Shown in pieces: positions 37,964-45,747 of a stretch of 64,000 nucleotides of DNA (positions within the stretch are counted from its first letter, which is position 1; each line of letters begins with the position of its first letter). Under the pieces are notes generated by a model. It saw only the letters and a program-made list of their open reading frames with translations, had not been told where the DNA came from and did not search any database. The stretch is from Psychroserpens damuponensis (GTDB taxonomy: Bacteria > Bacteroidota > Bacteroidia > Flavobacteriales > Flavobacteriaceae). Position numbers and translations under genes: made by a program. The stretch covers positions 235,001 to 299,000 of the forward strand of contig NZ_JXJO01000016.1 of assembly GCF_000826655.1 (NCBI RefSeq). The letters are read 5' to 3'.

Positions 37964-38779
37964 ATGAAGAAATTATTTTATTTATTAGCACTATCATTAG
38001 TCTTGAGTTCATGTAGTGAATATCAAAAAGCACTTAAATCTGAAGATATAGCAACTAAGTTTGAAATGGGTACTAAACTATTTGAAGCTGGAAAATGGTC
38101 TAAAGCAAATAGAATTTTAGCTTTAATTGTACCTAATTATAGAGGAAAACCTCAAGCCGAAAAATTAATGTACATGTATGGTAGATCTTTTTATGAAATG
38201 GGAGATTACATTACAGCTGGTTATCAATTAACCCGTTTTGAAAATGGATATCCTACAAGTGAAAAAGCACAAGAGGCTTCTTTTTTAGCTGCTAAAAGTT
38301 ATTATCAAGTGTCACCTGTTTATAGTAAAGAGCAGCATGAAACTATTGAAGCTTTAGAGAAATTGCAACTATTTGTTAATAAATATCCAGATTCTGAATT
38401 TTTACCTCAAGCCAATGCTTTAATCAAAGAATTAGATTTTAAGCTAGAGAAAAAAGCGTTCGAAATTGCTAAGCAATATAATAGTATTGCTTATTTTGAG
38501 TCTTCAGATTATACAGCAGCTATCAAAGCATTTGATAATTTCTTAGCAGATTTCCCAGGAACAAGCTTTAGAGAAGAGGCAATGTTTTACCGATTAGATT
38601 CTGCTTATAAACTTGGTATTAATAGTATCAAATCAAAACAAGAAACAAGGTTAAACACTGCAATTAATTATTACAATAGTTTCAATAAATTTTATCCAAA
38701 TTCTGAATTTAAAAAAGAAGCAGATAAAATGAATGAAGAGATGACAAGTGCAGCTCAACAATACAATACGAAAAGTTAA
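37964..38779 (+). CDS. bamD: outer membrane protein assembly lipoprotein
   Basis: BamD is the essential lipoprotein partner of BamA in inserting beta-barrels. The 271-residue protein has lipobox LSSCSEY (Cys17) and about five tetratricopeptide-like helical repeats, for example KLFEAGKWSKANRILALIVPNYRGKP and the later DYTAAIKAFDNFLADFPGT. It heads the run bamD-rpoZ-coaBC-DUF4835-recN, a conserved flavobacterial order. Confidence 0.93.
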   Translation: MKKLFYLLALSLVLSSCSEYQKALKSEDIATKFEMGTKLFEAGKWSKANRILALIVPNYRGKPQAEKLMYMYGRSFYEMGDYITAGYQLTRFENGYPTSEKAQEASFLAAKSYYQVSPVYSKEQHETIEALEKLQLFVNKYPDSEFLPQANALIKELDFKLEKKAFEIAKQYNSIAYFESSDYTAAIKAFDNFLADFPGTSFREEAMFYRLDSAYKLGINSIKSKQETRLNTAINYYNSFNKFYPNSEFKKEADKMNEEMTSAAQQYNTKS

Positions 38780-38791
38780 TTTACACATACA

Positions 38792-39121
38792 ATGGATTTA
38801 AAGAAAACACACGCTCCTGTATCAACAGAAACTTATGATAGAAATATCATTGACGCTCCAACAGATAACATCTATGAAGCCATCTCTGTAATCTCTAAAA
38901 GAGCCGAACAAATTAATACAGACATTAGACGTGAGTTAGTTGATAAACTAGAAGAGTTTGCAACATACAACGATAGTCTAGAAGAAATCTTTGAAAACAA
39001 AGAGCAAATTGAAGTATCTAAATTCTACGAAAAATTGCCAAAGCCACACGCATTAGCAGTTCAAGAGTGGTTAGATGATAAGATCTATTACAGAAATACT
39101 GACGACGACATCAAGGAATAA
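38792..39121 (+). CDS. rpoZ: RNA polymerase omega subunit, Bacteroidota type
   Basis: A 109-residue protein with STETYDRNIIDAPTDNIYEAISVISKRAEQIN, which corresponds to the omega core that clamps the beta' C-terminus. The rest is an acidic helical extension typical of this phylum. Its position between bamD and coaBC is conserved. It is more diverged than proteobacterial omega and would be missed by some searches. Confidence 0.85.
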   Translation: MDLKKTHAPVSTETYDRNIIDAPTDNIYEAISVISKRAEQINTDIRRELVDKLEEFATYNDSLEEIFENKEQIEVSKFYEKLPKPHALAVQEWLDDKIYYRNTDDDIKE

Positions 39122-39128
39122 TATAAGT

Positions 39129-40343
39129 ATGTCTTCAATACTAAGTGGCAAAAATATACTACTAGGCATAACTGCTGGTATTGCCGCTTATAAGTCAGCT
39201 AGCCTTGTAAGGCTATTCATAAAAGCAGGCGCAAACGTAAAGGTCGTTATGACGCCTGCTTCTAAAGACTTCATTACACCTTTAACGCTTTCAACATTAT
39301 CTAAAAACCCAGTGTTTTCTACATTTACAAATGAAGAGGACGATACTGCTATGTGGAATAATCATGTAGAACTTGGGCTTTGGGCAGATCTTTTTATCAT
39401 AGCACCAGCAACCACAAATACCTTGTCTAAAATGGCAAATGGTACTTGCGATAATTTATTGATGGCAACCTATCTTTCAGCAAAATGCCCAGTGTATTTT
39501 GCGCCAGCAATGGATTTGGATATGTATAAACACCAATCTACCAAAAATTCTTTTGAAAAGTTGAATGCCTTCGGAAATGTTATGATTCCAGCAACATCTG
39601 GAGAATTGGCAAGTGGTCTTGTTGGAGAAGGACGCATGGCAGAACCTGAAGATATCCTCTCTTTTGTAGAAAATGATGTCTTGGGAAAATTACCGCTGAG
39701 AGGAAAAAAAGTACTCATCACTGCAGGTCCAACTTATGAAGCCATTGACCCTGTTCGTTTTATAGGGAATCATTCTAGTGGTAAAATGGGTTTTGAAATC
39801 GCTAAAGCAGCAGCAAATCTAGGTGCTGAGGTCACTTTAGTTTCAGGACCATCACATCAAACAGTAAATCATAGCTTTATTAATGTAATTCGCATTAAAA
39901 GTGCGCAACAAATGTATGACGCTTGTCATGCATATTTTAAAACCTCAGATATTGCTATACTTTCGGCAGCAGTTGCAGATTATAGACCAAAAAATGTTGC
40001 CAATCAAAAAATAAAAAAGAAAGAACCAACGTTTACTATTGAGTTAGAAAAAACGAAGGATATTTTAAAATCTCTTGGAGCGATAAAAAAACAACAGTTT
40101 TTAGTTGGTTTTGCACTAGAAACTAATAATGAATTGGAGTTTGCAAAAGGGAAATTAAAATCTAAAAATTTAAACCTTATTGTGTTAAATTCTTTAAATG
40201 ATAAAGGAGCAGGTTTTGGAGGTTCAACAAATAAAGTTACTTTTATAACTGCATCTCATGATATTATAGCTCATGAGTTAAAATCAAAAGCGGAAGTAGC
40301 TCAAGATTTAATGCAACAAATTTTAAAACAAACACATGCATAA
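39129..40343 (+). CDS. coaBC: bifunctional phosphopantothenoylcysteine decarboxylase / phosphopantothenate-cysteine ligase
   Basis: CoaBC makes 4'-phosphopantetheine from phosphopantothenate, cysteine and CTP, on the way to coenzyme A. I start it at ATG 39129 (MSSILSGKNILLGITAGIAAYK), because the in-frame ATG at 39075 lies within rpoZ. That gives 404 residues: the flavin-dependent CoaC domain (1-185; PATTNTLSKMANGTCDNLL) and the CoaB domain (190-404; VLITAGPTYEAIDPVRFIGN, SSGKMGFEIA). It overlaps the next gene by 8 bases. Confidence 0.95.
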   Translation: MSSILSGKNILLGITAGIAAYKSASLVRLFIKAGANVKVVMTPASKDFITPLTLSTLSKNPVFSTFTNEEDDTAMWNNHVELGLWADLFIIAPATTNTLSKMANGTCDNLLMATYLSAKCPVYFAPAMDLDMYKHQSTKNSFEKLNAFGNVMIPATSGELASGLVGEGRMAEPEDILSFVENDVLGKLPLRGKKVLITAGPTYEAIDPVRFIGNHSSGKMGFEIAKAAANLGAEVTLVSGPSHQTVNHSFINVIRIKSAQQMYDACHAYFKTSDIAILSAAVADYRPKNVANQKIKKKEPTFTIELEKTKDILKSLGAIKKQQFLVGFALETNNELEFAKGKLKSKNLNLIVLNSLNDKGAGFGGSTNKVTFITASHDIIAHELKSKAEVAQDLMQQILKQTHA

Positions 40344-41223
40344 GTATTTATACATTTTTTTAATTTTAGTGGTAACAACATCTTGGTCTCAAGAGCTTAA
40401 TTGTAACGTTGTTGTAAATGCTCAGCAAACAGGTAATGAGAATGTTCAAGTTTTTAAAACATTAGAGCGTCAACTTAAAGAGTTTATTAATAATACACAA
40501 TGGACCAACAAATCGTATAAAAATCAAGAGCGTATAGATTGCAGTATGGTTGTGACTATTACTGATTATGACACAGATCGTTTTCAAGCAAGCCTTCAAG
40601 TTCAAGCGTCAAGACCGGTTTTTGGCTCAACTTATGGGTCGCCTACCTATAATTTTAATGATAAAGATTTTGATTTTCAATATTTAGAATTTCAGAATTT
40701 TGTATTCAACCCAACACAATTTGAGTCTAATCTTGTATCTGTTTTGTCGTTTCATGTATATATGATTTTAGGTATTGATGCAGATACATTTAGTCCAAAT
40801 GGTGGAGATGAGTATTTTCAACAAGCGCAAACCATTTCAAACTATTCACAACAAAATAGTGCAAAAGGATGGAGCCTACAAGATGGGAGACAAACGAGAT
40901 TTATTTTAATTGATAATATGTTATCACCAACATTCAAAGATTTTAGAGATGTTTTATATTCGTATCATCGTGAAGGTATGGATCAAATGAGTGTAAATCC
41001 TAAAACTGCCAAAAGCAGTATTGTTGAGTCGGTACAATTATTGCAAAAAATGAATACCAAACGACCTAATTCATTCCTTATGCGTGTGTTTTTTGATACT
41101 AAAGCAGATGAAATAGAACAAATATTTAGTGGAGGTCCAAATGTTAATGTGTCTAGTTTAATCGAAACCTTAACAAAAATTGCACCCATGCACTCTTCAA
41201 AATGGCGTAATATAAATTTCTAA
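40336..41223 (+). CDS. DUF4835 protein, T9SS-associated PorD-like
   Basis: A 295-residue exported protein (signal peptide 1-19, ending TSWSQ). The start ELNCNVVVNAQQ, the motif NTQWTNKSYKNQERIDCSM, the central FQNFVFNPTQFESNLVSVL and the end PMHSSKWRNINF identify the DUF4835 family. This family is annotated as type IX secretion protein PorD, from memory. Its place between coaBC and recN is conserved in flavobacteria. A role in assembling the secretion machinery that exports the proteins at 43.9-53.2 kb is plausible. Confidence 0.82.
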   Translation: MHKYLYIFLILVVTTSWSQELNCNVVVNAQQTGNENVQVFKTLERQLKEFINNTQWTNKSYKNQERIDCSMVVTITDYDTDRFQASLQVQASRPVFGSTYGSPTYNFNDKDFDFQYLEFQNFVFNPTQFESNLVSVLSFHVYMILGIDADTFSPNGGDEYFQQAQTISNYSQQNSAKGWSLQDGRQTRFILIDNMLSPTFKDFRDVLYSYHREGMDQMSVNPKTAKSSIVESVQLLQKMNTKRPNSFLMRVFFDTKADEIEQIFSGGPNVNVSSLIETLTKIAPMHSSKWRNINF

Positions 41224-41280
41224 AAGTTTAGGGTATTACCACAAGTAATTTAGTTAACTTCACGTAAGATTTATAAGGTC

Positions 41281-42933
41281 ATGCTTACACAACTTACCAT
41301 AAAAAATTATGCACTTATTGATGAGCTTCAAGTAAGCTTTAACAATGGACTTACCATTATTACAGGTGAAACTGGAGCAGGAAAGTCTATACTACTTGGA
41401 GGTTTGTCACTTATACTAGGCAAAAGAGCAGATCTTGCAAGTGTCAAAGATTCTTCAAAAAAATGTGTGATAGAAGGTGTGTTTGATATTGCAAAGTATA
41501 ATTTAAAAACACTGTTTAAAACACAAGATTTAGATTATGAATCGCTTACCATTATAAGGAGAGAGATTTTACCTTCAGGGAAATCTAGAGCGTTTATAAA
41601 TGATACACCAGTTAGACTAGACGATTTACAAGTTTTAGGTGCACATTTGTTAGACATTCATTCGCAGCATCAAACATTGCAGCTCACAAATGATGATTTT
41701 CAGTTTCAAATTATTGATGCTTTGGCAAATAATGACAACTATTTGAGTCGTTACATTTCCGAAGTAAAAACCTTTAAATCACTCTCTGCGGAAATAGAAA
41801 AACTCCATAGCCAAAAAGCAGAATCATTAAAAGAACTCGATTATAATTTATTTCTTTTAAAAGAATTAGAAGAAGCTAAGTTGGTTGATGGCGAGTTAGA
41901 AACTCTAGAAAGTGAATACGAGACCCTAAATAATATTGAAGAGATTAAAGATAAACTTGGGCAATCTCATCAATTGCTAGATAATGAAGATGTTGGGATT
42001 ACGTCTCAATTAAGAGACATCAAACAGCACTTATCAAAGTTGGTAAATTATGGGTCACAGTATCAATCTATTTATAATCGAATTGACAGTAGTTTAATTG
42101 AGATGGATGATATTTTCACGGAAATTGAAAACCTTGAAGAGCAGTTAGAAGCAGATCCAAATCGCTTAGAAGTGGTTAATCTAAAGCTGCAAACGCTTCA
42201 TAATTTAATGCAAAAGCATGTAGTGTCTTCTGAAACTGAACTTATCGCGATACGCGAAGACCTAGCAAGTAAAGTGACAGAAACGGAAAATTTAGATGCT
42301 CATATCGCAGAAAAAGAGAATGATAAAGAACAATTAAAAACGAAACTAGTATCCATTTGTAAAACGATACACAATAACAGAGTTAAGGTTATCCCAAAAT
42401 TAATACAGCAATTGGAGTCTATTTTAGCAACATTAGGTATGCCAAATGCAAAGTTTAGTATTGATTTAAAACAATCAAACATATTTTTATCTAATGGTAG
42501 TGATGTGTTGGAGTTTTTGTTTTCTGCTAATAAAGGCGGACAATTTAATGACTTAAAAAAGTCGGCATCTGGAGGAGAGCTGTCACGTATTATGTTGGCT
42601 ATAAAATATATTTTATCAAATTATACGCAACTGCCAACTATTATGTTTGATGAGATTGATACTGGAGTCTCTGGTGAGATTTCTAATAAAATGGCAATTA
42701 TCATGCAAGAGATGAGTAAAGCTATGCAAGTGTTTACAATTACACATTTACCTCAAATTGCTGCGAAAGGAGATCATCATTATAAAGTATTTAAACAAGA
42801 TATTGATGAGGTGACGCAAACACAACTCAAAAAATTAACGCCCGAAGAGCGTATTGTTGAAATTGCGCAAATGCTTGGAGGCGTTGATGTTTCTAATTCG
42901 GCATTAGAACATGCTAAGCAATTACTCAATTAA
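41281..42933 (+). CDS. recN: DNA repair protein RecN
   Basis: RecN is an SMC-like ATPase for double-strand break repair. The 550-residue protein shows Walker A TGETGAGKS (28-36), long coiled coils (about 150-390), the ABC signature SASGGELSRIMLAIK and Walker B PTIMFDEIDTGVSGE, then FTITHLPQIAAKGDHHY. It follows the DUF4835 gene by 57 bases, probably in the same transcript. Confidence 0.96.
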   Translation: MLTQLTIKNYALIDELQVSFNNGLTIITGETGAGKSILLGGLSLILGKRADLASVKDSSKKCVIEGVFDIAKYNLKTLFKTQDLDYESLTIIRREILPSGKSRAFINDTPVRLDDLQVLGAHLLDIHSQHQTLQLTNDDFQFQIIDALANNDNYLSRYISEVKTFKSLSAEIEKLHSQKAESLKELDYNLFLLKELEEAKLVDGELETLESEYETLNNIEEIKDKLGQSHQLLDNEDVGITSQLRDIKQHLSKLVNYGSQYQSIYNRIDSSLIEMDDIFTEIENLEEQLEADPNRLEVVNLKLQTLHNLMQKHVVSSETELIAIREDLASKVTETENLDAHIAEKENDKEQLKTKLVSICKTIHNNRVKVIPKLIQQLESILATLGMPNAKFSIDLKQSNIFLSNGSDVLEFLFSANKGGQFNDLKKSASGGELSRIMLAIKYILSNYTQLPTIMFDEIDTGVSGEISNKMAIIMQEMSKAMQVFTITHLPQIAAKGDHHYKVFKQDIDEVTQTQLKKLTPEERIVEIAQMLGGVDVSNSALEHAKQLLN

Positions 42934-42936
42934 TAG

Positions 42937-42944
42937 TATCTTTG
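42937..42944 (+). promoter_or_regulatory. -7 promoter box for fabI
   Basis: TATCTTTG is an exact TAnnTTTG match, starting 4 bases after the recN stop and 39 bases before the fabI ATG. No clear -33 TTG. Confidence 0.5.
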
Positions 42945-42983
42945 AACTTAAATAGAAACAACTAACAACTTAATTATAAAAGC

Positions 42984-43799
42984 ATGTCATACAATTTATT
43001 AAAAGGAAAACGAGGAATTATCTTTGGAGCGCTTGACGAAAACTCAATTGCTTGGAAAACAGCCGTAAGAGTACACGAAGAAGGAGGTACATTTGTGTTA
43101 ACCAATGCGCCTGTGGCTATGAGAATGGGACAAATAAATGAATTGGCAGAGCAAACGGGTTCTCAAATAATTCCTGCAGACGCAACATCTGAAGAAGATT
43201 TGCAAAATTTGGTAGAGCAATCTATGGAAATTCTTGGAGGTAAAATTGACTTTGTATTGCATTCTATTGGAATGTCTATAAACGTTAGAAAAGGTAAACA
43301 TTATACAGATCAAAATTATGCCTGGACACAAAAAGGTACAGATGTATCTGCAATGTCTTTTCATAAAACAATGCAAACGCTTTATAAGGCAGATGCTATG
43401 AATGAATGGGGAAGTATTGTTGCCTTAACTTATATGGCAGCTCAACGCGTATTTCCAGATTATAATGATATGGCAGATAACAAAGCATATTTAGAAAGTA
43501 TAGCGCGTAGTTTTGGTTATTTCTTCGGAAGAGATAAAAAAGTGCGTGTGAATACGATTTCTCAATCGCCAACACCAACAACAGCTGGTAGTGGAGTAAA
43601 AGGCTTTGACGGATTTATTTCTTATGCTGAAAAAATGTCACCTTTAGGAAACGCAACTGCTTTAGATTGTGCGAATTATACCATTACATTATTTAGTGAT
43701 TTAACGAAACGTGTTACACTTCAAAATTTGTATAATGATGGAGGTTTTAGTAATATGGGAGTAAGTGATGCTGTTATGGATAAATTCACAGAAGAATAA
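42984..43799 (+). CDS. fabI: enoyl-[acyl-carrier-protein] reductase
   Basis: FabI performs the last reduction in each fatty-acid elongation cycle and is the triclosan target. The 271-residue SDR protein has the family glycine motif variant GIIFGALDENSIAW (11-24), Tyr150 (ALTYMAAQ), catalytic Tyr160 and Lys167 (YNDMADNK), matching Tyr146, Tyr156 and Lys163 of E. coli FabI. It has its own -7 box and a strong terminator. Confidence 0.96.
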   Translation: MSYNLLKGKRGIIFGALDENSIAWKTAVRVHEEGGTFVLTNAPVAMRMGQINELAEQTGSQIIPADATSEEDLQNLVEQSMEILGGKIDFVLHSIGMSINVRKGKHYTDQNYAWTQKGTDVSAMSFHKTMQTLYKADAMNEWGSIVALTYMAAQRVFPDYNDMADNKAYLESIARSFGYFFGRDKKVRVNTISQSPTPTTAGSGVKGFDGFISYAEKMSPLGNATALDCANYTITLFSDLTKRVTLQNLYNDGGFSNMGVSDAVMDKFTEE

Positions 43800-43824
43800 A
43801 CTTTTTTAATATAATTATTTTAAG

Positions 43825-43852
43825 CCTTGACGTTAATTCGTCAAGGTTTTTT
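43825..43852 (+). terminator. intrinsic terminator of fabI
   Basis: CCTTGACG (43825-43832) pairs with CGTCAAGG (43839-43846), followed by six T. Confidence 0.88.
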
Positions 43853-43901
43853 ATTTTTATACATCTATTAATGAATATGTAACTGTAAAATAGTGTTCTA
43901 T

Positions 43902-45608
43902 ATGATGAAGTATTACGTGTCCTTTTTTTTAGTTTGTTTTATTTTTAACACTAGTATTGCTCAAATCAATTTTCAAGATGAAGCCGTGGCATTAGGAGTG
44001 GGTATTGCCACTGGGAGTCCAATAATGGGAAACGGATTATCATTAGTAGATTTTAATGGTGATGGGTTTGATGATATAACTTTAGCTACTGAAAATGGTC
44101 AAGAGCTTCGGTTTTTTGTCAATACTAATGGTAGCTTTACAGAGCAAATATTAAATATACCAAGTTTTAATTATCAAACCAAGTCTGTAAATTGGGTAGA
44201 TATAGATAATGATGGTGATAAAGATTTCTTTGTGACTAGTGATACCAACGGAAATAGATTATATGAAAACATGGGTAATCTAATTTTTCAAGACATTACT
44301 ACTGTTTCGGGAATTAACGACGCTAATATGTATTCTTATGGCGCATCTTGGGGAGATTATAATAATGATGGTTATCTAGATGTTTTTATTTCCAATAGAA
44401 GTGAAGCAATCGCCAATATATTATATCATAATAATGGCGACAATACCTTTACTAATGTGAGTGTTTTGGCTGGTATTTCTAACTTGGGTCACATGTCATT
44501 TTGTTCAGTGTTCTTTGACTATAACAATGATGGGTGGCAAGACCTATACATCTCTAATGATAAAACTAATTATGCTAATATTTTATATAGAAACAATGGA
44601 GATAATACTTTTACTGATGAAAGTGAGTCATCATTAACAAATGTGTCAATTGATGCTATGACAACAACCGTTGGTGACTATAATAATGATGGTTGGTTTG
44701 ATATTTATGTTACTAATGGTCCTTCAGGAAATGTATTATTTAGAAATGAAGGTGATGGCACTTTTTATAACGCAACCCAACAATCTGGAACAAGTTTTAA
44801 TAGTTTTGGTTGGGGAGCTGTATTTTTAGATGCTGAAAATGATACCGATCTAGATTTATATGTTAGTGGACAGTTGGATGGGTCTATTCCAAGTTTTGTT
44901 TCGGCAGCTTTTTACGAAAATTTAGGAAATACGACGTTTAATAGTTCAAATACTTCAGGTTTTAATGGAGATAATAATGAGAGCTATTCTAATGCAGTGT
45001 CAGATTTAAATAATGATGGTTTAATTGATATTGTTGTAAATAATGGAGGAGATGACTTATTGTCCGTATGGGAAAATCAAAGTGTTACTACCAATAATTG
45101 GTTAAAAGTTAACTTAGAAGGTGTGGTAAGTAATAGGGATGGTATAGGTTCTAAAATTGAAATTTCTATAAATGGAAATAAACAATATCGATATACACAT
45201 GCTGGTGAAGGGTATCTTTCTCAAAACTCAACAACAACTAGTTTTGGAGTTGGTGACGCTACAGTTGTTGATTATATTAAAGTCACTTGGTTGAGTGGCG
45301 TCGAAGATGTTATTAACAACGTAACTACTAACCAAATTTTACAAATTGTAGAAGGTTCTAATTCGTTGTCATTACATGATAATTATGTTGATACAATTTA
45401 CTTAAAAAACAATCCTGTAAATAGTGTCATTAATGTTGTTTCAACTTTACCTGTTCTTAAGTTAGAACTGTTTTCATTATTAGGGCAAAAAATACTTATA
45501 AAATATAATAGTGATCAATTAAATGTGTCACAATTTCAATCAGGACACTATCTTCTTTACATTCAGACTATTAGAGGAGTTTCAGTAAAAAAGGTTGTAA
45601 TAGAATAA
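43902..45608 (+). CDS. secreted FG-GAP/VCBS-repeat protein with ASPIC/UnbV and T9SS domains
   Basis: About 568 residues from ATG 43902 (a GTG at 43893 would add three codons). After a signal peptide (ending SIAQ) come six or more VCBS/FG-GAP repeats, each with a calcium-binding loop such as DFNGDGFDDI, DIDNDGDKDF or DYNNDGYLDV, forming a beta-propeller. An ASPIC/UnbV domain follows (about 405-475; WLKVNLEGVVSNRDGIGSKIEI). The end (about 495-568) is a T9SS sorting domain (LLGQKILIKY, GHYLLYIQT). It probably binds surface ligands or sugars; the target is unknown. Confidence 0.88.
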   Translation: MMKYYVSFFLVCFIFNTSIAQINFQDEAVALGVGIATGSPIMGNGLSLVDFNGDGFDDITLATENGQELRFFVNTNGSFTEQILNIPSFNYQTKSVNWVDIDNDGDKDFFVTSDTNGNRLYENMGNLIFQDITTVSGINDANMYSYGASWGDYNNDGYLDVFISNRSEAIANILYHNNGDNTFTNVSVLAGISNLGHMSFCSVFFDYNNDGWQDLYISNDKTNYANILYRNNGDNTFTDESESSLTNVSIDAMTTTVGDYNNDGWFDIYVTNGPSGNVLFRNEGDGTFYNATQQSGTSFNSFGWGAVFLDAENDTDLDLYVSGQLDGSIPSFVSAAFYENLGNTTFNSSNTSGFNGDNNESYSNAVSDLNNDGLIDIVVNNGGDDLLSVWENQSVTTNNWLKVNLEGVVSNRDGIGSKIEISINGNKQYRYTHAGEGYLSQNSTTTSFGVGDATVVDYIKVTWLSGVEDVINNVTTNQILQIVEGSNSLSLHDNYVDTIYLKNNPVNSVINVVSTLPVLKLELFSLLGQKILIKYNSDQLNVSQFQSGHYLLYIQTIRGVSVKKVVIE

Positions 45609-45685
45609 GATTGTAAGTTATTCCATACTTTCGGACGCTTCAACCGATTAAATTGTATTTTATCGATTGCTCTTCAAATATAGAG

Positions 45686-45736
45686 GTTAGTTTAAATAAT
45701 AATAATAAATTAGATTTCTAATATTTTTAAACTAAC
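45686..45736 (+). promoter_or_regulatory. long hairpin in the leader of the 863-residue protein gene
   Basis: GTTAGTTTAAA (45686-45696) and TTTAAACTAAC (45726-45736) are perfect 11-base arms around a very AT-rich loop. It ends 11 bases before the ATG at 45748, so it could block or stabilise the ribosome site. There is no similar structure before the two paralogues downstream. Confidence 0.45.
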
Positions 45737-45747
45737 ACTATATTTTT

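Noticed and set aside
39075-39128. Upstream ATG for coaBC
   Set aside because: It lies inside rpoZ in another frame. The CoaC domain begins right after ATG 39129.
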